This document shows positions 38,139 to 47,824 of a stretch of DNA of 64,000 nucleotides, one piece after another. The first letter of the stretch is position 1; every line of letters starts with the position of its first letter. Source of the stretch: Sinohyriopsis cumingii (taxonomy: Eukaryota; Mollusca; Bivalvia; Unionida; Unionidae); the NCBI GenBank assembly GCA_028554795.2, contig CM068830.1, positions 47,196,227-47,260,226 on the forward strand, given 5' to 3'. A program made the position numbers and the translations under genes. Below the pieces are notes generated by a model. That model was not told the DNA's origin, searched no databases, and saw only the letters and a program-made list of their open reading frames with translations.

Positions 38139-39095
38139 TTATACTGGAACGCGTCGCCACTGATTGTCTTTACGTTTTATCAGTTTGAGGACAGGCATGA
38201 CACGTCGTGCAGGGGTACGTAACGGACTAAATCGAGCCAGTTCTTGCTTGGACAAATCCAGTAAACTTTGTAACATGCCCGATCTTTCATGGACTTTGAT
38301 TTTGGGAGAAGGTACTTTGTGAGCAGCAGCCACTGCCGCTAAATTGGAAGGTCCTGCCACTGGGGAAGTTCTTTTGGGGGTCATCAACGGAGATGTTCTT
38401 GGTGTGATCAACGTCTCCAAGTACTCTTCAGTTCTGGGTGTCATCAACGGAGAAGTGGATGAACGTGAGGATGCCGGAGACGCAGTCACTGCCGTGGCAG
38501 GTCGTGGTTTGCGAGTGTAAGGTTGCGTCCTGGCCGAAGTGCCTCTCTTGCGACTAGTTTTCTTCTGTGGACTTTTCTTTTTCTGAGGACTTTTTCTCTG
38601 TTTCTTTTTCTGGGGGCTTCTTTTCTTTTTCCGGGGTGGTGGTGTCTGGTAAGAGGAGGGTCCTGCCACTGGAGAAGTTATTCTTCTTGGGGACTTGGTC
38701 TTTTTCTTTTTCTTCTTGGGGCTTCGTTGGACTTTTGTCTTGGGGATAACTTTAGGGGCATTAGGATCCCATCTTAAGAGTGAGCGAATGATGACCCCTC
38801 CTAGAGTACCGCTCCCTCCAGGTTTCAAAATGATTTGTTTTTTGGTTTGAGTGTCGATGCGGGGATCGGCCAGTTGGACCAAAGCGACTTTGTTTCGATC
38901 GAAAAAGCGTTGGGTTTGATGAGGAATCTGAATGATTCCTTGGAGCAATTGACGTGCCGTCACCGTGAACCATCGTAAGACTTCTTTGAGACTAGCTTCT
39001 AAGACACGGGCTCGTGTTTGTGGATCTTTTTCTCGACTGATGCCATATAAGGCACGAATCAATTTGACGGGAAGATGCGACTGAAGGGACGTCAT
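38139..39095 (-). CDS. Basic core-like protein (B)
   Basis: 318 aa from ATG at 39095; partner of 5683-6636. The basic SPQKKK tail and the TSPLMTP repeats show small insertions and losses relative to A, typical of low-complexity sequence. Confidence 0.65.
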   Translation of the reverse strand: MTSLQSHLPVKLIRALYGISREKDPQTRARVLEASLKEVLRWFTVTARQLLQGIIQIPHQTQRFFDRNKVALVQLADPRIDTQTKKQIILKPGGSGTLGGVIIRSLLRWDPNAPKVIPKTKVQRSPKKKKKKTKSPRRITSPVAGPSSYQTPPPRKKKRSPQKKKQRKSPQKKKSPQKKTSRKRGTSARTQPYTRKPRPATAVTASPASSRSSTSPLMTPRTEEYLETLITPRTSPLMTPKRTSPVAGPSNLAAVAAAHKVPSPKIKVHERSGMLQSLLDLSKQELARFSPLRTPARRVMPVLKLIKRKDNQWRRVPV

Positions 39096-39149
39096 GTTCA
39101 CACTGTGTGAGACAGACGAAAAAGGGTCTGAGGTTTTTATAGATTTTTT

Positions 39150-39893
39150 TCATGGGGAGTGAAATGAAGTTGAGGACGGAGACGTGTACAGGACAGGCCC
39201 TCCGTCTTGGCACCAGTGGTGAAACAAGTGGGTACGAAATCGCAAATCCTCGGGGGTCGTAGGTTTCAAATCGACGAGTAAATAGGCGTGTGGTGTTTGA
39301 GTGGCATCGTCGTACGCCTGAGTCAGCCAAGGCGTTCCTAACTGTTTGGCTAAGACTTGCACTTGCGATTTATCTCGAGGGCTTTTAAACAAGACCACGT
39401 AATGCGCATTGAGACTGATGGTGCGATGGGCTTTACTTTGTTGAAACAAATTTTGGGTGATGTAAACGACACTGGCATTACGGTGATGCCCTTTGCGCGT
39501 GAACCACAGTTTAATTTCTTCTTCGTCTTCTCCTAACATGTCGTCGAAAATGACCAAATGGGTTAGACGGGAGTCAGAGACGATGCCATCGTCTTCTTTA
39601 GGAATGCCTTCCACGAACACGATGGAATCGCCTTGACTTTCTCGCAAGAGGCTGTACGCCGATTGCCACTCTTTGTAACACCACACGATCCGTTGAGGGG
39701 GTCGATCGATCAAATGATGTTTATGTTCGATCAAACGTTTGACGAATTCGGTTTTGCCTGAACCGCTAGGTCCAGCAATGAGCATGTTAAAGGGATGGCG
39801 AAGATACAAAGCCTCCCAACTGGCACGATCTAAGTGTTCGTCGATGACTTTGACAGTAGAGGAAGAGGGAGCAGAGACAGTAGAGGTAGCCAT
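39150..39893 (-). CDS. FtsK/HerA-type packaging ATPase (B)
   Basis: 247 aa from ATG at 39893, chosen because the TATA (39943-39948) and initiator leave this as the first ATG as in copy A. Walker A GPSGSGKTEF and Walker B LVIFDDML intact; only a handful of residues differ from 4885-5628. Confidence 0.92.
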   Translation of the reverse strand: MATSTVSAPSSSTVKVIDEHLDRASWEALYLRHPFNMLIAGPSGSGKTEFVKRLIEHKHHLIDRPPQRIVWCYKEWQSAYSLLRESQGDSIVFVEGIPKEDDGIVSDSRLTHLVIFDDMLGEDEEEIKLWFTRKGHHRNASVVYITQNLFQQSKAHRTISLNAHYVVLFKSPRDKSQVQVLAKQLGTPWLTQAYDDATQTPHAYLLVDLKPTTPEDLRFRTHLFHHWCQDGGPVLYTSPSSTSFHSP

Positions 39894-39981
39894 GGTGTGA
39901 GAAATGTCACTTGTGACACGAAAAACAAACAAGACAAGAGTTTATATACTTTTTCAGAACACGTTTATTGAATGTTTTTTT

Positions 39982-40272
39982 TCAAACATGAATACGAAAG
40001 ACAAAAATACATAAAAGCCAAAGGCTTAAGTACAAGAATAAAAGGCACATGATAACGATGAATGTGGAATAAACACAAGTGTCTGTACAACAACCACATG
40101 TTTTGGGTAATGTTCTAACCAGTTCAACAGGGGGTAAGGTCACACAAGTGTCCTCCCGAAAGGGTCTTTCAGGCCTGTCCACGACAGTCCTGTCTTGGGT
40201 GACGGGTTCTTCTGGCACCGTCACTAACACGGGATGAAAAGTAACTTTTTTCCTTGAACAACTCTCGTGCAT
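39982..40272 (-). CDS. Small single-pass membrane protein (B)
   Basis: 96 aa from ATG at 40272; partner of 4506-4814. Cys cluster then hydrophobic C-terminus (FIVIMCLLFLYLSLWLLCIF). Conservation of this overlapping frame in both copies supports it being a gene. Confidence 0.55.
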   Translation of the reverse strand: MHESCSRKKVTFHPVLVTVPEEPVTQDRTVVDRPERPFREDTCVTLPPVELVRTLPKTCGCCTDTCVYSTFIVIMCLLFLYLSLWLLCIFVFRIHV

Positions 40273-40492
40273 ACTGGGCCACTTCTTGGGTCCAAGCCTC
40301 AAAACCCCATTCTTTCCAGGCACGGACATCTGTCCAATGGGGATGTAAGTCACAAGCTACACACACATCGTCATACACGTCTTGGGTAGCTAAAAGTTGA
40401 CGAATCTTTTTTTCCCGTAGAGGTCGAGAAGTATCCAGATGAAAACGCAAGGCTTTGAGCAAAAGGAGTTTTTCGTGACCATTTAAGGCCAT
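40169..40492 (-). CDS. Small helical protein (B)
   Basis: 107 aa from ATG at 40492; partner of 4286-4609 and overlapping both neighbours in the same way. No family recognised. Confidence 0.5.
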   Translation of the reverse strand: MALNGHEKLLLLKALRFHLDTSRPLREKKIRQLLATQDVYDDVCVACDLHPHWTDVRAWKEWGFEAWTQEVAQYARELFKEKSYFSSRVSDGARRTRHPRQDCRGQA

Positions 40493-40707
40493 GGAGGTGG
40501 TAAGTACTGATCGTAAAGAGTCCACAAAGAATCGGCTGGTAAACGAAATCCCAAAAAACAAGTCACTAAGACACACACCACTTGTCGTCCCAAATTGAAT
40601 GGATACAGTTCTTGTAATAATCGATGGTAATGATCCACGGTTTGAATATGGTCATTGAGTTCCTTCCACGGAATCTGTTGGATGACATACGACATAAGTC
40701 GTGGCAT
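40483..40707 (-). CDS. Small protein of unknown function (B)
   Basis: 74 aa; partner of 4071-4295 with a single visible substitution. Start overlaps the end of the F-box-like paralogue. Confidence 0.5.
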   Translation of the reverse strand: MPRLMSYVIQQIPWKELNDHIQTVDHYHRLLQELYPFNLGRQVVCVLVTCFLGFRLPADSLWTLYDQYLPPPWP

Positions 40708-41170
40708 AACAGCCTGTTTTTATAGTCTCTTTGTTACGAAAAGAATACACGTACTTTCTAGCCAGTGATGTTCGTTTTCCAGTTGGGAATGTAAATCTTG
40801 CATACTGTAACCGAAACGTCAGAGTTCGTTTAGGTGTTTCCTCTTCCGCTAAGTAGATTCCACGTAACAAATGTTGGTAATCCTTTACCTTGTCTTCCTC
40901 AATGGGTTGCTCTAGGTGAATCTCGAAGTAACCAAAATGATCAACACGTGAATCATCGGGGGCCTGGAAGTATTGAACAAGGTCTGACCACTGAAACAAT
41001 TTCTGACGAATCAGTTCTCTTATACCATTCAGGTACCAGTGGTTAAAAATCTGGTGACGTAACGGATGCAATTGTTCTTTACATTTCACTTGTATTTTCA
41101 CCAGCTCTCGGTAAATGCGTTCTCTCAACTCCACAGGCAAGCCCAAAATGTACTCTTGTAAAGTATCCAT
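40652..41170 (-). CDS. F-box-like paralogue 2 (B)
   Basis: 172 aa from MDTLQEYILGLPVELRERIY. More diverged from its partner (3608-4126) than most genes here: the middle and C-terminal parts carry many substitutions, so this family seems to evolve fast. Confidence 0.65.
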   Translation of the reverse strand: MDTLQEYILGLPVELRERIYRELVKIQVKCKEQLHPLRHQIFNHWYLNGIRELIRQKLFQWSDLVQYFQAPDDSRVDHFGYFEIHLEQPIEEDKVKDYQHLLRGIYLAEEETPKRTLTFRLQYARFTFPTGKRTSLARKYVYSFRNKETIKTGCYATTYVVCHPTDSVEGTQ

Positions 41171-41405
41171 AAGTATATACACTGTTTTTGGAATCGTTGG
41201 GTGGTAGCCAATAGCCTCGTTTAACTTTGTGCCTAATGTAATATCCACTCATAATCAGTCTTCTTGTACTTTGGAACAGAGCATAATTTAAAAACGGATG
41301 AATCACTTTGAGTTTGCGTTTCACTTGTATTTTGATCAGTTCTCGGTAAATGCGTTCTCTCAACTCCACAGGCAAAGCACGAATGTTCTCTTGTAAAGTA
41401 TCCAT
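41079..41405 (-). pseudogene. Partial third F-box-like paralogue, only in B
   Basis: Begins MDTLQENIRALPVELRERIY like its neighbours, then after about 32 residues the sequence departs and the frame runs into the next gene. Copy A has nothing between its two paralogues. Probably a remnant of an extra tandem duplicate. Confidence 0.5.
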
Positions 41406-41417
41406 GAATAGGTCATA

Positions 41418-41873
41418 CTAAATCCTCTTTGGTCTGACACAAGAAATGTACTCTTTGCACAAACATGGTTTTACTTCAGTGTCGAATTTAAATCGTTGAG
41501 TCACTAATCTACACATTACAATTCGTTCAGAAGTTTCCTCTTTCACTAAGTTGACATTGTGTGAAAGATGTTGGTAATTCGTTAACTCTTCCTCTGGAAT
41601 TCGATGCAGTACGTTTACAATGATGTAACTACAATCGTCCATACCAAACCAATCCTTTTTAAAACTAGAGGATCGTTGATCAATGTCTGTCCGATGGAAC
41701 ACTTTCAATTGAATCAATCCTTGTATAGCCTTCAGGTACCAGTGGTTCAAACACCGGTGACGTAACGGATGCAATTGTTCTTTACGTTTCACTTGTATTT
41801 TGACCAGTTCTCGGTAAATACGTTCTCTCAACTCCACAGGCAAAGCACGAATGTTCTCTTGTAAAGTATCCAT
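41418..41873 (-). CDS. F-box-like paralogue 1 (B)
   Basis: 151 aa; partner of 3140-3595. F-box-like LPVELRERIYRELV at residues 11-24. The middle (about residues 65-85) differs most from A. Confidence 0.7.
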   Translation of the reverse strand: MDTLQENIRALPVELRERIYRELVKIQVKRKEQLHPLRHRCLNHWYLKAIQGLIQLKVFHRTDIDQRSSSFKKDWFGMDDCSYIIVNVLHRIPEEELTNYQHLSHNVNLVKEETSERIVMCRLVTQRFKFDTEVKPCLCKEYISCVRPKRI

Positions 41874-41901
41874 GAACAGATTATTATGGTAAGAAGTTAC
41901 T

Positions 41902-42639
41902 TCAATGTCTCGGTCCCACTAAAGGTAAGTAATGACAATTCGGTGACCATCGAGCATGTTCTACGTAGGCCGAATCTTGCGGTTCCCAGTGGTGAAGTGA
42001 CACACCGCAACTGAAGCACTTGACTTTATCTCCTTCGCCCAAGTAGAAAAATCCGGCTCTGGCTAATTCTTCGGGGGTCGGTCCTCCCAGATACTTTGGC
42101 CATTTTCCTTTGAACGATTGAAGACGATTTTCAAAGTCGCAGTATTCCGACAAACGCACAGGAAACGAATATTCGTTTTTCACAGGTTCGTTTCGATGAG
42201 GGTTGGGTGACAGGAACAGGAGTTTGCTCAGGGCTGGATGACATCCGTAGGGAGGTAAACGTGAAGGTCGACATTCCCCTTTAAACCCAGTAAAATGTCT
42301 AAGAGGACGAGCGGCATCGCTTTCGCATCCCTCAGGTTTGACACGCACAGCATCACTTTCCATGACAGGGGCAGTGAGAACAAAGTTCCCATGATGCTTT
42401 ACGGCATCGCTCAGGTCACAACGTACAGCATCGGTCCCATCGCAAGGCTCACAATCGCACTCGTCTGCAAACTCCGTTACGCAATTACAATGGTAACCAC
42501 ATGGACAATCGCAGTTTCCTTCCGGACATTTTCCGTCGCAATGCCTGGGTCTTATCCATCCAATATTAGTCACACTAGAGGAAGATACAACTTTTTTACA
42601 ATCCCCAAACTGAAACGATGTCTTTTTCAAAGTATTCAT
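41902..42639 (-). CDS. BIR-domain protein 1 (B)
   Basis: 245 aa; partner of 2367-3110. Same Cys/Asp-rich N-terminus, SDAV-type repeats and single C-terminal BIR domain (VKCFSCGVSLHHW ... EHARWSPNC). Confidence 0.88.
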   Translation of the reverse strand: MNTLKKTSFQFGDCKKVVSSSSVTNIGWIRPRHCDGKCPEGNCDCPCGYHCNCVTEFADECDCEPCDGTDAVRCDLSDAVKHHGNFVLTAPVMESDAVRVKPEGCESDAARPLRHFTGFKGECRPSRLPPYGCHPALSKLLFLSPNPHRNEPVKNEYSFPVRLSEYCDFENRLQSFKGKWPKYLGGPTPEELARAGFFYLGEGDKVKCFSCGVSLHHWEPQDSAYVEHARWSPNCHYLPLVGPRH

Positions 42640-42698
42640 CTTGTTCGCTCGGTCTTGGTAGTCACAATGAACTATCGATCTTGACCATAGCCCCCTTT

Positions 42699-43157
42699 TT
42701 ATACTAGTCGCAATGCTGTCTCCAGCTTGTACATCTTTCCTTTTCTACGTTTTTTATGTCTTGTTTCGGAAGGTACCGTCTCTAAGGTACCGTCAACATT
42801 GTACCGTAGTGTGATGGGTGGAAAGGCCATAGAAAGGTAAGGGCAGTGCGGAGACCATCGAGTATGTTCCAGAATAGCTGAATCTTTATAGATACATAGA
42901 TCCATTCGTAACTTCAGTCCGCAAGCAAAACACTGTACCTCGTATCCCAATCCTGACTCAGGTCCCAAGTAGACAAATCCTGTTCTAGCTAAAACATGCG
43001 AAGAAGGTAATCCTTCCCTATCCGTAGGCCATTTCTGAAACGTGTCCAATCGACGGGCACAATCACAATAGTCAGGTAAGAAGACTGGAAAATGGTAGGG
43101 TTTGAACTTGGAGTGCTCATCGGGTTTCTCACTCGATTCTTGCTGTGGCGAAGTCAT
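42699..43157 (-). CDS. BIR-domain protein 2, present only in B
   Basis: 152 aa with one BIR domain: CARRLDTFQKWP, LARTGFVYLG, VQCFACGLKLR, EHTRWSPHCPYL (C-x2-C-H-C). A basic tail (RHKKRRKGK) follows. It lacks the Cys-rich N-terminus of BIR protein 1. In copy A the polymerase gene runs straight into BIR 1, so this gene was gained or lost between the two copies. Likely anti-apoptotic (inference). Confidence 0.85.
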   Translation of the reverse strand: MTSPQQESSEKPDEHSKFKPYHFPVFLPDYCDCARRLDTFQKWPTDREGLPSSHVLARTGFVYLGPESGLGYEVQCFACGLKLRMDLCIYKDSAILEHTRWSPHCPYLSMAFPPITLRYNVDGTLETVPSETRHKKRRKGKMYKLETALRLV

Positions 43158-43180
43158 CTTTCTGGTGGGTGGCTATCCTC

Positions 43181-46132
43181 TTACAACCAATGTTTTATAC
43201 CAACGTGTCCATACGGTAAGGTGAAATGATTGGGAAGTCGAACTCGCTTCTGGTACACGATTTGATAAACTTTTTCCAAAGGTCGACTGACGATGTGGTG
43301 AGTGGGTAAACGTACAATCTTGTTCGGTTGGTAAGTGGTCACTTTAAAGTTTCCATCCTCTCCCGATTGCAAGGCTTCTTTCAATACCCCAAAGTTGACC
43401 ACTCGACTGGTACGATAATTCAGAGTCAGTCCTTTCACTTTGCACGTCGTGTGTACTTCTCCTTGTTTGTCACGGTATTCGTAGCCGTAATTTTTGGGAC
43501 CGCCACTGACGAAACTTAGAATCTTGTCGTCGGGATGCTCGTCTGTCCAGGCTCCTAAACGGTCTCCTTCGATGTTAGGGTGATGTTGAATCGGGTGATG
43601 GATGTAAATGCAACTGTCCGTGTCAAAGTACAGGACGCGTTCTTCTAACAGTTCTAAAGCTTCGTACAATTTTAAGCGAGCATGGGCTGTCACGTAAGCC
43701 GCAATGATGACATTTCCAAAAGGGTCGTCTTGTACAAAGTCCAGATCTTCTTCGTAATTGACCAAGATCAAATTCTCTCGAACGACGTCCACGTGTTTCA
43801 TGTATTTGGTTTTGTCGTGAATCATCTGGAAGTAGCGGGAAGGTTCTGTCAAATATTCCGTCTTGGGTAAACACGGTCGTTGTGCCATTTTACCCCACAA
43901 GCAATTTAACATCACTTTGGCAAACGATCTCCTGCCTTCGTTTTTCTCGATGTGGTCTAAAGTGATGCCTTCTTGTTCGTAATATTTCTCTTTGAATTGT
44001 ATTTGGTCTTCGGGAGTGTGACACCAGGAAGGATAGCCGCTGGCTTCTTGCTTCAGTTTCAAAAAGGCATCCACGTAGTCTGCGAAAATGCCTTTCTGAC
44101 TGGGATCACCCTTGCGGTACTGTTGTGTCTTGGGAAAGTGGCAAATTTCGTACACTTCTAACAGTTGGTATCCCATGTCCAGAGCTTTGAACAATTCCAC
44201 GCTGACCCAGGTTCCCGTCAAGGCCCGTTCTTCCTGGCTGTGATGACAAGGCTGGTCTTGGTTGCACGTTTCGGCACAAGTACGGCACAAGGGAAACATC
44301 AGTTTGCCTTGACAATGGTGAGGTAAGACGGGATGGTATAGGTTCGTGGGAGGCAAAACTTTGCACTTGATCAAGCCTTCGTATTGTCGAATGTTTTTCA
44401 GGTCGATGTGTTCCGTCAGCAATTGCGGGTGCCCTACAGGAAAGCGACAATATTTACACACGTAGGGATACAGCGAATACACGTCCAAGTATTTGATTTC
44501 TTCTCCTTTCTCTTCGTCGGCTTGGTACAGCAAACAGGTGGCATTGGTCCTTCCTCCGTACAAACTATCCCTCGGGTTCAGCGGGTCCATGAACTGGTAA
44601 CTTTCCACGAGACGTTTAAACTCGGGATCGGTTTTCATACGGTGATCGTACTCGTGTTCCCACATTTCCACCACTTGGTATCCTTGCTGTTCTAACTTTA
44701 GGCGTCGCTGACAAGTGTCCTGGTACAAGTCTTCCATGGTTCGTTGCAAAAACTGATTTTTAGTACCACGGTCAGGGTAACAGACGGGACATCCGTGAAA
44801 TAAGCAACCGTTAAACTCGTACACAATCTTGGGGTTTTCTAAGTCCCAGCCATCGACCGAATACGTTCCGATGGTCTTTTCGCCCCCTCCGTTGCGGGCA
44901 TGCTGAATCCACTTGTCTTCCTTGTCGCACAAGTAATGTAACCAACGTAGGGCTTTGACCGAGTATTGACGTTTGACAAAGTGGGTCGTTTGAGGACTGA
45001 TGACAGCCACGGTCTTTTCAGGCATGAATCGTTGTCGATACACTAAGGAACACGCTTTGGCAATGGTGCAAGCTTCTTTCAAAGGATCGACCCCTCCGTG
45101 TTCCATGAACAGTTCTCGAAATTTTCCACAGCAACGCCGTAAAATGTCCACGTCGGAACGACAATACTTTAGCATTTCTTCCTGAAAGTCGAAGGGGTCC
45201 GAGGCGTGAATCTGGTGCCAAGCGTAGAAAGCTTCTCGTTGTTCGGTACGCATGTTGGCGGGGTCGTAATAGTGAGCCTCGGGTAAATGGGGTAGAACGG
45301 CGTGTTGATTGGCTTCCGTATTGAAAAAGTGTGGAAAGTACCCTTTAGCCATTTCTGTCATTCCAAACGTTTTAGGCATTCGACTCAAAGGCATGGCCAA
45401 ATAGCTCATCGAATCTTTAAACTGTACTTGTCCCACTTGCATGAAAATGATTTTGGCTCCGTTCAAAGTCACTTTAGGACGCTCGGTGCCTTGTTCCGTA
45501 TAGTATCTGAGAAGAAACTGTCCATCGTATCCGGAGAAATTGTGAGCCATCACCGTGGCATGACGATGACAATCTCCGTAACGTTCGATGTCCTCTTGGC
45601 TCCACGTCTTGTCGACGGGGTCTAAGACCCATTGGGCAAAATCGGCTAACGTGTTCGGTCCCCGAAAGATTTTTTCACGCCCTCCAGGAATTTTGCTGCA
45701 GTGAGGGCAATGACTGAAGATAGGTTCTTGAATGCACTTCTCGCACGCTCGATGAGCCACGCAAAAATTAGGAATGTGAATGCCGGTCTCTTGCATGCAT
45801 TCGAAATCGAAAAAGATGAAATTGCCTTTCTTCTTGTGACCGTCCTCTTTCTCTGGTGGGGGTTGGTATTTTTGCACGTAACATTCGTGTTCCAAGTCCA
45901 CGATGTGGTGACAAATGTGACATTTTTTCTTTCCTGAACATACGTGTGCCTTGACACTATTGGTACGTATGCCTTGTCCACACGTAGGGCACAATCTCAG
46001 CAGTTGACAAGCGCATTTCTTCTGTGAACCTTGCGTCTTCAAGTGTTGTTGGTAACAGGTAGGGCTGACAAACGTGCGCAGACAAGTGGAACAAGGCACT
46101 GGTTCTTCGCTCAGACAGGGTGGAGAGGCCAA
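43181..46132 (-). CDS. polB: DNA polymerase B, long visible frame (B)
   Basis: 983 aa. N-terminal Cys/His zinc-like region (CPTCGQGIRTNSVKAHVCSG, CHICHHIV), ExoI FFDFECMQETG (about residue 108), ExoII near HNFSGYDGQFLLRYY, ExoIII YCRSDVDIL, motif A DVYSLYP, motif B KVMLNCLWGK, motif C FDTDS. Complete exonuclease and polymerase domains of the protein-primed type. The full polymerase region, including 46470-47219, looks interrupted (about two breaks). Confidence 0.93.
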   Translation of the reverse strand: MASPPCLSEEPVPCSTCLRTFVSPTCYQQHLKTQGSQKKCACQLLRLCPTCGQGIRTNSVKAHVCSGKKKCHICHHIVDLEHECYVQKYQPPPEKEDGHKKKGNFIFFDFECMQETGIHIPNFCVAHRACEKCIQEPIFSHCPHCSKIPGGREKIFRGPNTLADFAQWVLDPVDKTWSQEDIERYGDCHRHATVMAHNFSGYDGQFLLRYYTEQGTERPKVTLNGAKIIFMQVGQVQFKDSMSYLAMPLSRMPKTFGMTEMAKGYFPHFFNTEANQHAVLPHLPEAHYYDPANMRTEQREAFYAWHQIHASDPFDFQEEMLKYCRSDVDILRRCCGKFRELFMEHGGVDPLKEACTIAKACSLVYRQRFMPEKTVAVISPQTTHFVKRQYSVKALRWLHYLCDKEDKWIQHARNGGGEKTIGTYSVDGWDLENPKIVYEFNGCLFHGCPVCYPDRGTKNQFLQRTMEDLYQDTCQRRLKLEQQGYQVVEMWEHEYDHRMKTDPEFKRLVESYQFMDPLNPRDSLYGGRTNATCLLYQADEEKGEEIKYLDVYSLYPYVCKYCRFPVGHPQLLTEHIDLKNIRQYEGLIKCKVLPPTNLYHPVLPHHCQGKLMFPLCRTCAETCNQDQPCHHSQEERALTGTWVSVELFKALDMGYQLLEVYEICHFPKTQQYRKGDPSQKGIFADYVDAFLKLKQEASGYPSWCHTPEDQIQFKEKYYEQEGITLDHIEKNEGRRSFAKVMLNCLWGKMAQRPCLPKTEYLTEPSRYFQMIHDKTKYMKHVDVVRENLILVNYEEDLDFVQDDPFGNVIIAAYVTAHARLKLYEALELLEERVLYFDTDSCIYIHHPIQHHPNIEGDRLGAWTDEHPDDKILSFVSGGPKNYGYEYRDKQGEVHTTCKVKGLTLNYRTSRVVNFGVLKEALQSGEDGNFKVTTYQPNKIVRLPTHHIVSRPLEKVYQIVYQKRVRLPNHFTLPYGHVGIKHWL

Positions 46133-46469
46133 ACATCCTGAGCATTTCCATCCACAATGTTTGTGTTGCTCTCGATTATTATAACCATAGTCACATTTCT
46201 CACAGTAATATCTGCATCCCAGGAATCCAGTGATACTGGTAATGGTATCGAAATGTTCATCGTGATGATAAAGGTGAATGTATTTTCCGTCCTTAAAATC
46301 TTGGCCTCGAAAACAACAGAGGCCCGCGCATTTCTTGAGGGTGCACTTTCAAGGTGTAGCGTGGAGCTAGGACATCTTGCAATTTTTGCATCTCGGGAAT
46401 GCCACAGGGTGTGTCTTTGGACAGTCCGACTTGTTGTAACAGGAGTTTTGCTTCGTTTCGTTGTTTGGC

Positions 46470-47219
46470 TCAGTCGGAACGTTGAATAGTGTCCCAGGTT
46501 CTTTTCCATTCTACCGTGTCGTTCTTGTTGGCATAGGTTCGTCCCACCACGATGGCACGGGCTAAACACATCTGGTCATGAGGGTTGTTAATTCGGACGA
46601 GACTCGTTTTGGTGTTGCGAAGGTCGTCCACCAATAACATCTTTTTGCGTCCTGTCCCTTGAGGAGGAGAGACGTGGGTCATGTTCAGTGTGGCTTTACC
46701 ATCGGTGATGTCAAACTGATCATTAGATTGTTGTACGTGTTGAATCTTGTCCATGACTTTGGAAGCGGTCAATTCTGCAGGGGTGCTAAACTCGATCCAA
46801 ACAGGGGATTTCAAACCGTCGTGTTGTATGGAAAGTCTCAAGCGATCGTCTTCTTTGGGTTGACATTGTCGCTTGAGTGCAGTGAGCAAAGAATCCCACA
46901 CCTCAGTGATGAACACTTCTGCTTTCTCTAACGGCACTTCAGCCTTGAAATCTTTAAACTTCACCGTGTATTTGTAAGCCGTGGTTCTAAATTTTCTAGA
47001 GGAGCGCTTTTCCGTCTCTCGAATGGAATAGTAATTTTCAGGGTTAACTAAGGGTGATGAACTTGGCTTAGAGGGTTCGGATTCTGGTTCACTCATGTCC
47101 TCTTCAAAATCACTGGCATGAATTTGTGCCAAGATTTCAGCCCTGGTACGAGGCGATAGATCACGTTTCTGCCTCTTACTTTCTTCTTCTTTCTTCTCGA
47201 ATGAATGGGATCGTTTCAT
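46470..47219 (-). pseudogene. N-terminal region of the Polinton polymerase locus (B)
   Basis: 249-aa visible frame: basic start (MKRSHSFEKKEEESKRQKRD), acidic linker, then KVMDKIQHVQQSNDQFDI, PPQGTGRKK and NNPHDQMCLARAIVVG, a stretch found at the N-terminus of many animal Polinton PolB proteins. It has its own TATAAAG (47267-47273 on minus). Read as part of the same locus, with breaks between; I list it separately. Confidence 0.6.
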
Positions 47220-47353
47220 CTTGAAAGCAAAAAGTCAAATGACTCAAGTTCAAACACCATAAACTACTTTATAGTCATGGCAGACCAGCGTATATAAAAG
47301 GGTGTGTGTCTTGTCCTTTCACTATTCATTTCACTCTCAAGCCGAGCACAACG
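47220..47353. promoter_or_regulatory. Divergent promoter between polymerase and zinc-knuckle gene
   Basis: Minus side: TATAAAG at 47273-47267, 48 nt before ATG 47219. Plus side: TATAAAAG at 47293-47300 and an initiator TCA with A at 47321. Two back-to-back TATA boxes about 20 bp apart drive both directions. Confidence 0.6.
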
Positions 47354-47824
47354 ATGGAAGAGACTAACCAGATGGAACGTTTCGTCAGAGCTTTGCGAGG
47401 GGTCATTAGAAAATTCTCTTCAGACCAGCCTACGGACTACTCTCCTTCCTTTAGAGATAAAAGTCAAGATACTTGCTATATCTGTCAGAAGAAAGGGCAT
47501 TGGTCTTCAGAGTGTCCAGACCGTCAAAAAAGAAAAAAAACAGGGGATAAAAAAGACAAAAGTCAAGATACCTGTTATTATTGTAAAGAAAAAGGACATT
47601 GGTCTCCAGATTGCCCAAAAAAGAAACAAGAGGAGTCAGAAGAAGAGAGGAATTCTTCAGAAGAAGAGAGGGATTCTTCAGAGGAAGAGAGGGATTCTTC
47701 TGAGGAAGAAAGAAGACAGGTGAAGAAAAAGAAACAGGAGAAAAAAAGAAGAAGGGAAGAAAGCGAGGAGGAAGAAGAGGAAAAGAGTGTGACGGTGAAG
47801 AAATTCAAAAAACAGAGAGATTAA
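47354..47824 (+). CDS. Double CCHC zinc-knuckle protein
   Basis: 156 aa from ATG 47354. Two knuckles CYICQKKGHWSSEC and CYYCKEKGHWSPDC (C-x2-C-x4-H-x4-C) separated by a basic linker, then three (E)SSEEER(D/N) repeats that look like casein kinase 2 sites, then a basic tail. Likely binds single-stranded nucleic acid. Unlike its neighbours it is followed by AATAAA (about 47910), not a stem-loop. Its copy-A partner would lie outside the window. Confidence 0.75.
   Translation: MEETNQMERFVRALRGVIRKFSSDQPTDYSPSFRDKSQDTCYICQKKGHWSSECPDRQKRKKTGDKKDKSQDTCYYCKEKGHWSPDCPKKKQEESEEERNSSEEERDSSEEERDSSEEERRQVKKKKQEKKRRREESEEEEEEKSVTVKKFKKQRD

Noticed and set aside
47354-47824. Retroviral Gag nucleocapsid
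   Set aside because: Two CCHC knuckles only; no capsid domain, and the gene lies inside a Polinton with its own TATA promoter.
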